A stretch of DNA of 64,000 bases from JAIBJN01 sp963838795 (GTDB lineage Bacteria; Actinomycetota; Thermoleophilia; Gaiellales; Gaiellaceae). Of this stretch, positions 8,827 through 16,568 are shown one piece after another. Made by a program: the position numbers and the translations under genes. Under the pieces are notes generated by a model. That model worked only from the letters and a program-made list of their open reading frames with translations, was not told the DNA's origin and did no database searches. The stretch lies in contig CAWISL010000006.1 of NCBI GenBank assembly GCA_963838795.1, positions 1-64,000 on the forward strand, in the 5' to 3' direction. Numbering within the stretch: the stretch's first letter is position 1; each line of letters opens with the position of its first letter.

Positions 8827-9027
8827 CTACGCCGGAACGCAGACCAGCTGTCGATTCAGGAGGTCGTGCGCATCCCTGACCTCCTCGACTCGCCACTCGC
8901 CCTTCTCGGGGAGCGAGAGGACGTCACCCTCTGTGATCTCACCGGTGAAGCTCGTGAAGTCTGAGTTCTCCGGCTCGTCACGGTCCGGGTACTTGAGAAT
9001 CAGGTGGTAGTCGACGGGGTCGACCAT
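8827..9027 (-). CDS. 66-residue protein of unknown function
   Basis: A small acidic protein, MVDPVDYHLILKYPDRDEPE then DVLSLPEKGEWRVEEV. It is preceded by a strong ribosome site (AAGGAGG) seven bases before the ATG, which is the main evidence that it is real. It looks like one small beta domain. The DUF892 gene lies upstream on the same strand, but a strong hairpin separates them, so it probably has its own promoter. Confidence 0.6.
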   Translation of the reverse strand: MVDPVDYHLILKYPDRDEPENSDFTSFTGEITEGDVLSLPEKGEWRVEEVRDAHDLLNRQLVCVPA

Positions 9028-9050
9028 AAGGGTCCTCCTTGCAATCGGGC

Positions 9051-9083
9051 GGCGCCCGCCCCTGCCCCTGCGGGGCGGGCGCC
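9051..9083 (-). terminator. terminator hairpin after the DUF892 gene
   Basis: Twelve perfectly paired bases (GGCGCCCGCCCC with its complement) and a nine-base loop, 17 bases after the DUF892 stop on the minus strand. Confidence 0.65.
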
Positions 9084-9099
9084 TCGTGCGTGACCGTCG

Positions 9100-9606
9100 C
9101 TAGGCGGGCGAGGCCTCCTTGGCGTTTTCGTTGCTCAGGCGCGTGGCGATCTTCTCGACCTCGCGCAACGTCTCTTTCTCCTGCTTGAGGTTCTCGTCGA
9201 GGAGGTCGACGGCCTTGTCCTCGCCCATGGCCTTGGCCATGCGGCGCAGGCCCTCGTACGCGGCGATCTCGTAGTTCTCGGTCCGCGCAGCGGCGCCGAC
9301 GTCGACGATGTCGACGAGCGAGGAGGCGCTCTCCTCGATCAGCTGGTCGTGCTCCTTCTTGAGGCCCTCGAAGCCGACGCACTTCTCGACCTCGGGCTCC
9401 TCGCCGAGCAGCTCGAAAACGTTCTCAACGTTGACGACGTGCTGCCGGGTCTGCTCGAGGTGGCTCTTGAGCCCGGACTTGAACTCCGCGTCGGAGACTT
9501 CGCCGATCAGCTTCGGGAGCGTCTCCTCTGCCAGCGCGCGCTCGACATACAGGATGTCGCCGAGTTCGTGGAGGAAGAGGTCACGAGGTGTTGTGAGCTC
9601 AGGCAT
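9100..9606 (-). CDS. DUF892 (YciE/YciF) ferritin-like protein
   Basis: A 168-residue four-helix bundle. It begins with the family motif PRDLFLHELGDILYVERAL and carries conserved Glu/His residues for a di-iron site (LKSHLEQTRQHV, AARTENYEIAAYEGL). I chose the ATG at 9606 because AAAGGA lies upstream and the family starts here; an open frame extends to 9744 without similarity. Proteins of this family are stress-induced. It fits with the catalase and CsbD in this region. Confidence 0.88.
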   Translation of the reverse strand: MPELTTPRDLFLHELGDILYVERALAEETLPKLIGEVSDAEFKSGLKSHLEQTRQHVVNVENVFELLGEEPEVEKCVGFEGLKKEHDQLIEESASSLVDIVDVGAAARTENYEIAAYEGLRRMAKAMGEDKAVDLLDENLKQEKETLREVEKIATRLSNENAKEASPA

Positions 9607-9939
9607 TCGTGTCCTTTCGATTGGGGTCGAACCCTCGGCTACCCATCGAGGCTGATCGGTAAGCGCCGCTTGCACAGATCGGCCCCAGAGCGAAACGGCC
9701 TCTCCGATCGAGGCGACGCCAAGACTGGTGACGAAATCGGACAAGCACGCTCAGGCGCGAGCGGAGCGGCTTGCCATTTTCATCGGGCTCTGGCCACCAA
9801 CATTCCTTCTGCTCGGCAAGGTCCTACAAGACCTCGAAGCAACCCCTAACGAGCAGGTCGAACAGGCGCGCATGAAGATCGCCGCCTAGTCCGGTTGCCA
9901 ACGATGGAGCGAGCCGCGACGAACTCGTGTGCCCGCTCC

Positions 9940-10821
9940 TCATCTGCTCTCCGCAAGAGCTTCGCGCGCGGCTTCGTCGAATGGGGTCAGATCGAAGGGC
10001 ACAAGCGCGCGGATGCGCTCGTTCTTCGCGACCGTCGGGTTTCGGAGGCCTTCGACGAGCGGCCGGGCCACATCCGCCCGCGCCGGTGTGACGAGCTCGA
10101 TCCAAAGTGCTGAGAGCCACGGCGTCAGAAGCGGCACCTCGACCAGGCGGGGTAGGTGGCCCTTGATCCGCCCGACCCGTCTGATCATGTCGGCGTAGCT
10201 CATGACCTCGGGCCCGCCAACGTCGTAGGTCTGCCCTAACGCGTCCTCGTTTCCGCACACGCCGGCGAGATAGAGGACGACATCGACGAGCGCGATCGGC
10301 TGCGTCGGCGTCCTGGCCCAGCGCGGGAGGATCATCGCCGGCAGGCGGTCGACGAGCGCCGCGATCGTCTCGAACGCCGCGCTGCCCTTCCCTACGACCA
10401 TGCTCGCTCGAAGCGTGGTCACGGGCACCGAGCCGGCGGCCAGTCGTTGTTCCGTCTCCCGGCGGCTGCGCAGGTGCGGCGAGAGGTCATCCGCGTCGTC
10501 GCCGAGCCCGCCGAGGTAGACGATTTGGCGAAGCCCAGCCTTCTCGGCTGCCCTGGCGAACCCGTCCGCGCTGCGCCGCTCGCGTTCCTCGAATCCCGCC
10601 TTGCCAAGCGAGTGCACGAAGTAGTACGCAGCCTCGGCGCCCTCCATTGCCCCGGCGACGCTTTGTTCGTCGTTCACATCGGCGCGCACCCAGCGCACGC
10701 CGTGCTCGTCCCGGCTCTCCTCGGGCGAGCGCGAGACCGCCGTGATCTCGTGGTCGCCGGTGAGCACGGTGACGAGCGCGGCTCCGATCGTCCCCGTCGC
10801 GCCGAAGACGACGACCTTCAT
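9940..10821 (-). CDS. NAD(P)-binding Rossmann protein (NmrA/atypical SDR)
   Basis: A 293-residue protein beginning MKVVVFGATGTIGAALV, a glycine-rich dinucleotide-binding turn. AYYFVHSLGKAGFEERER is a motif of actinobacterial atypical SDRs that are often fused to DUF2867. The start overlaps the stop of the upstream 122-residue gene as ATGA, so the pair is translationally coupled. Substrate unknown. The classical YxxxK active site is absent, as expected for atypical SDRs. Confidence 0.8.
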   Translation of the reverse strand: MKVVVFGATGTIGAALVTVLTGDHEITAVSRSPEESRDEHGVRWVRADVNDEQSVAGAMEGAEAAYYFVHSLGKAGFEERERRSADGFARAAEKAGLRQIVYLGGLGDDADDLSPHLRSRRETEQRLAAGSVPVTTLRASMVVGKGSAAFETIAALVDRLPAMILPRWARTPTQPIALVDVVLYLAGVCGNEDALGQTYDVGGPEVMSYADMIRRVGRIKGHLPRLVEVPLLTPWLSALWIELVTPARADVARPLVEGLRNPTVAKNERIRALVPFDLTPFDEAAREALAESR

Positions 10822-11186
10822 ACCCACTCTCCGGCGAGGAGGGCGCGAAAGTAGCGCTTCGAGACGGCCTGGTGGAGGCGGCGCTGCACCTGCTCGTAGA
10901 GCGCGCCGGTCCACCCAGGCCGCCCCGGAGGCGCCGCGAAGCGCGGAAAGAACCCCGTGATCGCGGAGGCGAGCGCGAGTGGCGGACCGGCCTCTTGCGA
11001 GAAGGAGATCGTCCCACCGGCCCTACGCACGAGGAAGCCGTTGACGATGGCGTATGTACAGCGCACGCCCTCGTCTGCGACCGTCCGCTGGGGCGGTCCG
11101 AAGGCGAGGAGGACGAGGCCACCGGGCCGCAGGCGCAGCTGCACGCTCCCGTCTGCGTTCACGTTCGTCGGGACGAGGCCGCGCAT
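10818..11186 (-). CDS. conserved hypothetical coupled to the NAD(P)-binding protein
   Basis: A 122-residue protein, MRGLVPTNVNADGSVQLRLR, then GVRCTYAIVNGFLVRRAGGT and an Arg-rich C-terminus. It is likely a small beta-barrel followed by a helix. The reading continues upstream without a good start codon (YWREVERF precedes the first Met), so the true N-terminus may be longer or damaged. The stop overlaps the next gene's start by four bases. It could be a lipocalin-like ligand binder; I do not recognise a named family. Confidence 0.5.
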   Translation of the reverse strand: MRGLVPTNVNADGSVQLRLRPGGLVLLAFGPPQRTVADEGVRCTYAIVNGFLVRRAGGTISFSQEAGPPLALASAITGFFPRFAAPPGRPGWTGALYEQVQRRLHQAVSKRYFRALLAGEWV

Positions 11187-11634
11187 AAAGCGCTCGACCT
11201 CGCGCCAGTAGAGGGCGCCCAGCTCTCCGGCGCCTTGCTCCGTGGCCTCGACGACCGCCCCGGCGCAGCCATTCGCTGCTCCGAGTCGATCGCGCCGTCG
11301 TCACGGCGCTCGGAGGACGTCGACCAGCCCGAAGGTAACGCCCGCACAACGCGAGTGTAGGCTGGGTCTCTGTGCGCGGCGGCAGCGCACCTTTCGAGTG
11401 CTCCGACCTGGACGTCTCGGGAGGCTGCTCGCGACCTCCGCGCCGCTTAGCCGAAACCGCAAGTTTGGGAACGTTCGACTGGGGATGAGAGATCTCCTGC
11501 ACGTTGAACCGGAACAGCAAGGTGAGCCTGTAGCCGGGCTCCCTGGGTTGCTCACAGTCGCCAGCCGCGCGCCGGTCCGAAGCAGGAGCACGGAGCTCAT
11601 CCGCTGGTTTCTATGAGCGAGCGAGCTGGCTTCC
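11187..11634. other. intergenic stretch without a supportable gene
   Basis: About 450 bases. Reading frames here are short and show no motif. The first part continues the open frame of the minus-strand gene at 10818-11186. I see no RNA gene or repeat. Confidence 0.4.
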
Positions 11635-12283
11635 TCAACCCGGCTGACCGACGGCGATGCTTGCGGACTTGTCACCGCCCAGCACCCAGACGTGTCGCTC
11701 GGCCACGGCCCTGAAACCGGCGCGTTCGTACAGCGGGAGGGTCAGCCAGACGACGCTCACCGCCTCCTCATCGGACCAGGCGATCCAGGTCGCCACGTCC
11801 TCGTTCGCGTTGACGTTGCGGCCCAGGATGCGCGCCAACATGGTCCGTTCGAAGCCGTGCCCTTCGGCGGCAACGTCGATTGCCCGCGAAAGCTCCTCGC
11901 CTGTCCTGACGCGCCGCACGTCAAAGTTACCGGGAGGTGGCGGTGGACAGGAATCCAGCCACATCAAGGGTTCCGACAGCTGCTCCGGGACGAATCCGGC
12001 CGCCAGCAGCGGCGCGAGGGCGCCATGGTCGATGCCCGTAGGGACGGAGACGACCGCCGGAACCTCGGCCCTCTCGACGAGTCGAACCAGCGCCTCGCTA
12101 CTGACACGATTCGCGTCCGACAGGAGCACGCAGATGTTCACGTCCGTGTGGTCCTTGCGACTCAGAACGGCCAGCCAGCCGAGCCCGTGCTCGACCGTCG
12201 GGTCGGCTGCGGAATGCAGACGGGGCGAGGTGCTCGGCAAAGCTAAGCCAGAGCGCGTCCGCGTCCATGTGGGGCGCGGTCAA
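11635..12283 (-). pseudogene. GNAT acetyltransferase relic (frameshift plus loss of the CoA-binding core)
   Basis: The N-terminal part reads MTAPHMDADALWLSFAEHLA, then changes frame by one base near 12220-12240 to RLHSAADPTVEHGLGWLAVL. The C-terminal part runs EEAVSVVWLT directly into LPLYERAGFRAVAERHVWVL. In GNAT proteins of this type about 40-45 residues, including the R/Q-x-x-G-x-G/A acetyl-CoA loop, lie between those two pieces. A frameshift and an internal deletion together make it inactive. It lies directly after the small helical partner gene of the CEC cassette and once formed its third cistron. Confidence 0.65.
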
Positions 12284-12441
12284 GGAGTTTGACGGGCCGC
12301 TGCTTCATACTCCTCGATCAGCGACTCGATCGCCTTCAGCCTGATGGTTGAGCCGTCTTCTGGTTCGTCCAGCCGAGCGCGCAAGCGGTAGAGGGTTTTG
12401 AGCGCCTCCTCACGCACATGCGGGTCCTGCTTCGGATCCAT
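12280..12441 (-). CDS. 53-residue helical partner of the CEC-motif protein (copy 1)
   Basis: Reads MDPKQDPHVREEALKTLYRL and ends LKAIESLIEEYEAAARQTP, with two amphipathic helices. It overlaps the end of the CEC-motif gene by 32 bases. Its homologue at 15219-15407 shares EEALK-LYRLRA and LKAIESLI-EYE and sits in the same relation to a CEC relative. Conservation in two copies with the same order is strong evidence that it is a real gene. Function unknown. Confidence 0.7.
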   Translation of the reverse strand: MDPKQDPHVREEALKTLYRLRARLDEPEDGSTIRLKAIESLIEEYEAAARQTP

Positions 12442-12754
12442 TGGAGCGGGGATCGGCCTCCTCTAGGTACTCCTCAGCGACGAACTTCTCGACAACTGCA
12501 TACCCGGCGCCTTGAGAGATAACCCTCTCGATCTGCCCAATGTAGTGATCAGGCTTGATCAGGAACCAGGTGGGGTCCGAGCGGACACGTTCGTACTCCG
12601 AGTTCGTCAGCGCAATGAATTCCATGCAGTCCCTGTTGCTGCACTCGCACACGAACTCGGTCATGTCCTCGCCTTCAGCAATGTCCTGGATCCGTTCGTT
12701 CACTTCCCGGTAGAGAGCCTGGTTGCGCGCAAGGCGTTCGTGGGATGCAGACAT
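12410..12754 (-). CDS. CEC-motif protein (copy 1)
   Basis: A 114-residue protein. An N-terminal helix (SHERLARNQALYREVNERI) is followed by a compact cysteine motif, FVCECSNRDCMEFIALT (C-x-C-x5-C), and then a region ending GYAVVEKFVAEEYLEEADP. The three cysteines suggest a metal or redox site; that is inference. A paralogue lies at 15394-15735 and a truncated one at 15106-15222. I know similar uncharacterised proteins in actinobacteria only by this pattern. AGAAGGGAG precedes the ATG. Confidence 0.75.
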   Translation of the reverse strand: MSASHERLARNQALYREVNERIQDIAEGEDMTEFVCECSNRDCMEFIALTNSEYERVRSDPTWFLIKPDHYIGQIERVISQGAGYAVVEKFVAEEYLEEADPRSNGSEAGPACA

Positions 12755-12778
12755 AGAGGACTCCCTTCTCGCTCGGCG

Positions 12779-13126
12779 CTAAGCGGTCTCGGTCGCACTC
12801 AGCAGATCGAGCAGGTCGCCGATCTCTTGATCCATCTGGGCGGGATGGCGCATCTTGGCGCTCCGGTCGATCGAGTAGTGGTTGCGGCGACCGACCTTCT
12901 TCCGCTCGACGAAACCTGCCTCGATCAGGTCGGCGACGATTCGCTGCGCCGCCCGCTCGGTGATTCCAACCTTCTCCGCGACATCACGGAGGCGCGTGTC
13001 TTCGTCACGAGAGATGCAGAGCAAGACCTGCGTATGGTTCGTGACGAATCGCCAAGGCTTCGAACCGTCACGACTTGACGTTCGCGACTTACTTATCGTA
13101 TGTTTCTCGTCGTCTATGCGGGCCAA
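12779..13126 (-). CDS. winged-helix transcriptional regulator
   Basis: The core WRFVTNHTQVLLCISRDEDT then LRDVAEKVGITERAAQRIVA is a MarR/ArsR-like winged helix, followed by a wing (RKKVGRRNHYSID). The start is uncertain. I chose TTG at 13126, which gives 115 residues but overlaps the divergent STAS gene by 11 bases; an open frame runs to 13216. Its target may be the divergent STAS gene or itself. Confidence 0.75.
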   Translation of the reverse strand: MARIDDEKHTISKSRTSSRDGSKPWRFVTNHTQVLLCISRDEDTRLRDVAEKVGITERAAQRIVADLIEAGFVERKKVGRRNHYSIDRSAKMRHPAQMDQEIGDLLDLLSATETA

Positions 13127-13484
13127 CGTACCAGATCCGGACGCCGATCGCACCCACAGGTACGTTGCTCGAGGCGCTCCGATTGAGATCGGGGTGGAGA
13201 CACTCGCCGACGGCACAGCGCACGTGTCCGTACGGGGCGAGGTCGACCTTGCAACCGCGCGTCACCTAGAACGCGTGCTCGCGGATGCGACCCGAGGCGG
13301 CAACCACGACGTGCTCGTCGGGTTCTCGTACGACAGCTTCATCGATTCGACCGGGCTGAACGTTCTCATCCAGGCTGCGCGGCGCTCGCGCACGAACGGC
13401 AGCTCATTTCGGGTCACAATCGAGAACGCCCACACCCGACGTGTTATCGAGACGATGGGCCTCGCCGAGGGCCTAGGTCTCTAG
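13116..13484 (+). CDS. STAS-domain anti-sigma factor antagonist
   Basis: A 122-residue protein. HVSVRGEVDLATARHLERVL and the phosphorylation loop FIDSTGLNVLIQAAR (Ser in DSTGL) define a SpoIIAA/RsbV-type STAS domain. Such proteins bind anti-sigma kinases and are dephosphorylated by SpoIIE-type phosphatases; the phosphatase gene at the window start could be its partner. No anti-sigma kinase is present here. Confidence 0.85.
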   Translation: MRANVPDPDADRTHRYVARGAPIEIGVETLADGTAHVSVRGEVDLATARHLERVLADATRGGNHDVLVGFSYDSFIDSTGLNVLIQAARRSRTNGSSFRVTIENAHTRRVIETMGLAEGLGL

Positions 13485-13655
13485 CATCAGGGTGCAACGG
13501 AGTGCCGCGTCCGAGCGGACGCAAAGTAACTGGTAGCGCAAGGGCAATCGCGTAGACCAAGAGGACGGCGCCCAGGTTGAGCCACGGCACGTGAACGATC
13601 GACTACCTGAAGGTGGAGGGTTTGCGAGGGAAACCAGGGCGGGCATTCACGTTGG

Positions 13656-14421
13656 ATGGAAACCGCAACACCTTCGGCACGCAGGGCGGCGCGGAGCCGG
13701 TGGACCGAGCGCTTCGGCCGTCTCGGGTTCGTGGCGAAAGGGTGCGCTCTACGCCATCATCGGCCTGATCGCGATCAAGGTCGCGGCAGGGCAGGGCGGA
13801 AACGCCGAGGACCAGAAGGGGGCACTCACAACTCTCGCGGATGAGCCGTTGGGGATGGTGCTGCTCTTCGTGCTCGCGCTAGGCCTGTGCGGCTATGCGC
13901 TCTGGCAGCTCGTCGAGGTCGTGACTGGCCGGCGGGACAAGGACGGGGTCGAGGACTATGCCGAGCGAGCAGCCTCAGTCGGACGGGCTCTTGTCTACGG
14001 CGCTCTTGCGGCCTTCGCGTGGGCGATCGTCGCCGGTAGTGGCGGAGGGGCGAGCTCGAGCGGTTCCGAGAAGGAGCAAACGGTCATGATCCTCGACTGG
14101 TCCGGCGGCGTCGCGCTTGTCACGATCGTCGGCCTCATCGTGATCGGGATCGCGGCATATCACGGGTACACGGCCGCAACGCAGGGGTTCCTCGACGACC
14201 TCGAGCGTGCCCGCATGAGCGAGAACGAGAGGCGCACTGCGACCTCTTTCGGCACCGCGGGGCACGCCGCCCGCGGCGTCGTCTTCGCTCTCATCGGTGT
14301 CTTCCTCGTGAAGGCTGCGCTCGAGTACTGGGTGTCGGAAACCAGTACGGGGGTGTCAACTTGGGTCGTGGTCCTGCCGGTTCCTTCGGCAGAGCCCGGA
14401 GCTCGCGTGTCTATTCGTTGA
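13656..14421 (+). pseudogene. DUF1206 membrane protein, frameshifted and 3'-truncated
   Basis: The true N-terminus (ERFGRLGFVAKG) is in one frame from 13656. Near 13740 the frame shifts by one base to ALYAIIGLIAIKVAAG and continues through the first two DUF1206 repeats (six-helix family). The third repeat should follow FLVKAALEY, but the sequence changes to an unrelated tail and stops at 14421, so the last two helices are missing. Either an indel-damaged gene or a relic. Confidence 0.65.
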
Positions 14422-14785
14422 ACCCGCGACCCCCCGCCCCGTAGTAGCTCCCCACTTCCGAGCGGTAAGCCTCGTCGCGATAGGCCGACTCGTTCATTTC
14501 GGGCGCGTCCTTGATCTGGTCCTTCCTACGCCTGACGAAGATGGTCTCGTCCTCCATGTCGATCCGATCGATGACTCCAGCCGGAAGAAGCACCTTCTTG
14601 CCGAAGATCCATGGTCCGGTATCGACGACGATGTAGCTCGAGCCGACGTCATACGTGGCTTCGTCGACCTTTCCGATGCCGCCGTCGAGGGCCTCGACGC
14701 TGTAGCCGGCCACGTCCATGGGGCGGCCGACGTCGGCCACAGAGGCGCCCTGCTCCTTGTAAGTCCAGATGTCAGTACCAGTCAT
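14411..14785 (-). CDS. PRC-barrel domain protein
   Basis: A 124-residue protein. AGYSVEALDGGIGKVDEATY and YIVVDTGPWIFGKKVLLPAG form the PRC barrel, with VIDRIDMEDETIFV completing it; a Tyr/Gly-rich tail follows. The ATG at 14785 has AAAGGGG upstream. Similar proteins bind membranes, photosynthetic or ribosomal partners; the partner is unknown here. A second PRC-like protein lies at 4920-5507. Confidence 0.85.
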   Translation of the reverse strand: MTGTDIWTYKEQGASVADVGRPMDVAGYSVEALDGGIGKVDEATYDVGSSYIVVDTGPWIFGKKVLLPAGVIDRIDMEDETIFVRRRKDQIKDAPEMNESAYRDEAYRSEVGSYYGAGGRGFNE

Positions 14786-14811
14786 GTGCGACAGACCCCT
14801 TTCGTTTTTCC

Positions 14812-14880
14812 TCAGAAGATCCAGATGAGCAACACAATGATCACGATGATGGCCAACACAGTCCCGACCCCGATGTACAC
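14812..14880 (-). CDS. 22-residue single-helix mini-protein
   Basis: From GTG at 14880 the sequence is YIGVGTVLAIIVIIVLLI followed by WIF, a single hydrophobic helix. AAGGGGGAA lies five bases upstream. This is a common miniature protein pattern beside PRC-barrel genes in actinobacteria. It sits 26 bases before the PRC-barrel start, probably in one transcript. Confidence 0.5.
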   Translation of the reverse strand: MYIGVGTVLAIIVIIVLLIWIF

Positions 14881-14968
14881 GTCTTCCCCCTTTCCCTTTG
14901 TCGCTTGTCCGGCACGCCCTAAGGAGGCGAGCTCGGCCTGCGTCGGTTTGTCGCCAAGCCCGACTGAC

Positions 14969-15009
14969 GGCGTCAGGCTCCCCAGAGCCGCTAAGGGGAG
15001 CCTGACGCC
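14969..15009. repeat. 15-bp perfect inverted repeat
   Basis: Arms GGCGTCAGGCTCCCC and its complement, with an 11-base loop. It looks like a strong terminator but follows no intact gene on either strand; a neighbouring gene may have been lost. It lies between the minus-strand mini-protein gene and the plus-strand CEC relic. Confidence 0.6.
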
Positions 15010-15105
15010 AGACGCCAATCGTTCCCGCCACACGCAGTCGTAAACCTGCGGGCCTAAACGCCGCCGCCCTTGCGCTGGGGAGCATCCGCTCCGCCTGAAC
15101 CGTGA

Positions 15106-15222
15106 TCAAAGCGCGATCACATCCCCCAGATCGAGAAGGTTATTTCCCAGCACGAGGGGTATGCCGTTGTCGAGAAGCTCATCGCCGAGGACTACAGGGA
15201 GGAGACCGACCCCTTCAGATGA
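15106..15222 (+). pseudogene. 3' remnant of a CEC-motif protein (copy 2)
   Basis: Reads DHIPQIEKVISQHEGYAVVEK then LIAEDYREETDP, nearly matching the tail of the protein at 12410-12754 (DHYIGQIERVISQGAGYAVVEK). An in-frame stop at 15103-15105 and the absence of the cysteine region show that the 5' two thirds have been deleted. Its TGA overlaps the ATG of the helical partner gene. Confidence 0.75.
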
Positions 15223-15407
15223 GTCCGACGAGTCAAGACCCGCAGGTGGATGAGGAGGCCCTTAAAATCCTGTATCGCCTGCGTGCAGAGTTCCGTAAGC
15301 GAAGCGATCCTCCGTCCATCCTCAAGGCGATCGAATCGTTGATAGCGGAGTACGAGGAAAAGAGCCCTAGTCCAGGAGGTGGGAGCGCGAGCCATGTCTC
15401 TCTCTGA
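15219..15407 (+). CDS. 62-residue helical partner (copy 2)
   Basis: MSPTSQDPQVDEEALKILYRL, then LKAIESLIAEYEEKSPS. It is homologous to the 53-residue protein at 12280-12441. The ATG overlaps the stop of the truncated CEC gene (ATGA). The 3' end overlaps the next CEC gene by 14 bases. Confidence 0.65.
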   Translation: MSPTSQDPQVDEEALKILYRLRAEFRKRSDPPSILKAIESLIAEYEEKSPSPGGGSASHVSL

Positions 15408-15735
15408 CGAACGCCTCGCCAAGAACGAGAGTCTCTTTCGCGCAGTGAACGAGCGCCTCGACGAAATCGGCGAAGCAGTCCCGTGGTCAAAGACGACCGA
15501 CTACCTGTGCGAGTGCAGCGACACGACGTGTATTGAAACGGTCGAGCTCACGAACGACGAGTACGAGCGGGCACGCTCTCGCCCGACGGTGTTCATGCTG
15601 GTTCCTGGCCACCAACGGCTCGAAATCGAGCGGGTTATCGAGGAGAACGAACGCTTCTTGCTCGTCGAGAAGATCGTCGCAGTCGACGAGATCATCGAGC
15701 AGGATCCACGCTCCAACGAGGCCGGCAGAGCGTAG
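15394..15735 (+). CDS. CEC-motif protein (copy 3)
   Basis: A 113-residue protein. It has the same architecture as the protein at 12410-12754: MSLSDERLAKNESLFRAVNE, cysteine motif YLCECSDTTCIETVELT, and tail FLLVEKIVAVDEIIEQDP. AGGAGGT lies upstream of the ATG. The C-x-C-x5-C spacing is kept in both intact copies although the flanks diverge, so these cysteines are likely functional. Confidence 0.75.
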   Translation: MSLSDERLAKNESLFRAVNERLDEIGEAVPWSKTTDYLCECSDTTCIETVELTNDEYERARSRPTVFMLVPGHQRLEIERVIEENERFLLVEKIVAVDEIIEQDPRSNEAGRA

Positions 15736-15746
15736 AGCGAGACGGC

Positions 15747-15821
15747 TAAGCTCGCCCACCGAAGCAGGCACTTCGCTCGCCAGCTCGAGCCCGCGCCGAC
15801 GCACGAGCTCAGCCAACGCGG
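15747..15821 (-). repeat. degenerate coding repeat (LAELVRRRGLE), copy 1
   Basis: On the minus strand it reads ALAELVRRRGLELASEV. Related copies are at 17891-17947 and 18543-18594. Copies 1 and 3 also share the stretch after it, ending in a TAG on the minus strand. They look like decayed 3' ends of one small gene family. Confidence 0.55.
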
Positions 15822-15898
15822 TTACTTGAGCCACGTCCCAGACAACCATCTAGGCAACCGCACCCGCAAGCCGTAGCCTCACCTTGCCGGGGCGTGGG

Positions 15899-15934
15899 CA
15901 GGGTAGTCCTAGGGAGTCCTTGCGGCCCGCGTCC
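15899..15934. repeat. 36-bp direct repeat, copy 1
   Basis: Includes GTCCTTGCGGCCCGCG. It matches 17478-17513 at 32 of 36 positions in the same orientation. No gene accounts for it. Confidence 0.55.
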
Positions 15935-16291
15935 TGGTCGGTTTGGAGCGAGAAGGTGTCGGGCGCCGGACCGCAGAGTCGGCGCCCGAAACACTGACCC
16001 CGTACCGTCATAGACGCACGACGGGCGCCGAACTTGCGCTAGTGCCCATCGGCCTGCGGCCAACCGAGGGGCAAACCGAGAAATGCGGGGTGCGCATCCC
16101 CGGGGAGAGCGAAGTTGTCGACGCCCGTCTCCGCGGATGTTGCCAGGAAGGCGTCTTCATGGCCAGAGCGGCGCGGCGGCCTCTCGCGGTCCGCGCTCAG
16201 TCCGTAAACCTGCGCGGATCCCGGAATGCGGGGAGTACGTCGAGCCACTGAAACCCGCATGGCTCCACGATCGGCCAGCAAGCGCCAACTA

Positions 16292-16330
16292 CCTGAGAAC
16301 CCCGTGGAGGTTCAAGTCCTCTCATCCGCA
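16292..16330 (+). repeat. tRNA-3'-end-like repeat, candidate attachment site (left)
   Basis: A T-arm-like stretch GGAGGTTCAAGTCCTC is followed by CATCCGCA, which would be the acceptor 3' strand. It matches 19170-19208 at 37 of 39 positions, same orientation. It looks like a 3' tRNA fragment of a type with GCGGATG at its 5' end (leucine-like, uncertain). No complete cloverleaf can be folded. Confidence 0.55.
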
Positions 16331-16568
16331 TCGGTCGTCTGAGCAGGCGTTTCTATTCGCTCACGGGTTCGGCGGTGTCCGAACCATGCCCAAACGGATC
16401 ACAGACGAGCCGTACTTCGAGGAGGCGGCCAGGCGCGGCTAGGAGGCGTCACTAGCGCAAAGGCACTCCCCAAGGCCGAGGCTCGGTACCGGCCGATCCC
16501 CGTCTCGGCGGCTTCGCGCTCGCAGCAGGCCTCGTCTGCCTGAGCGTCGCAGGGGCGATACTGGCCTC

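Larger units (their letters stand above)
15736..16568. other. gene-poor stretch with repeats
   Basis: About 830 bases. It holds one copy of the degenerate LAELVRRRGLE repeat, a 36-bp repeat copy and a tRNA-3'-like repeat, all listed separately. Possible reading frames show no motif. A short plus-strand frame ending YFEEAARRG near 16386-16442 is too small to support. Confidence 0.5.

Noticed and set aside
13485..13655. Minus-strand segment VPWLNLGAVLLVYAIALALP as an ABC permease tail
   Set aside because: Only about 25 hydrophobic codons without a conserved motif; too little to call.
14969..15009. Terminator for a known gene
   Set aside because: The hairpin is strong but no gene on either strand ends just before it, so it is listed as a repeat.
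16205..16330. Complete tRNA ending in the left repeat (GCGGAT could pair with ATCCGC)
   Set aside because: The 126-base interval has no D-arm or anticodon arm that folds, and the right copy lacks the 5' partner. Only the 3' fragment is supported.
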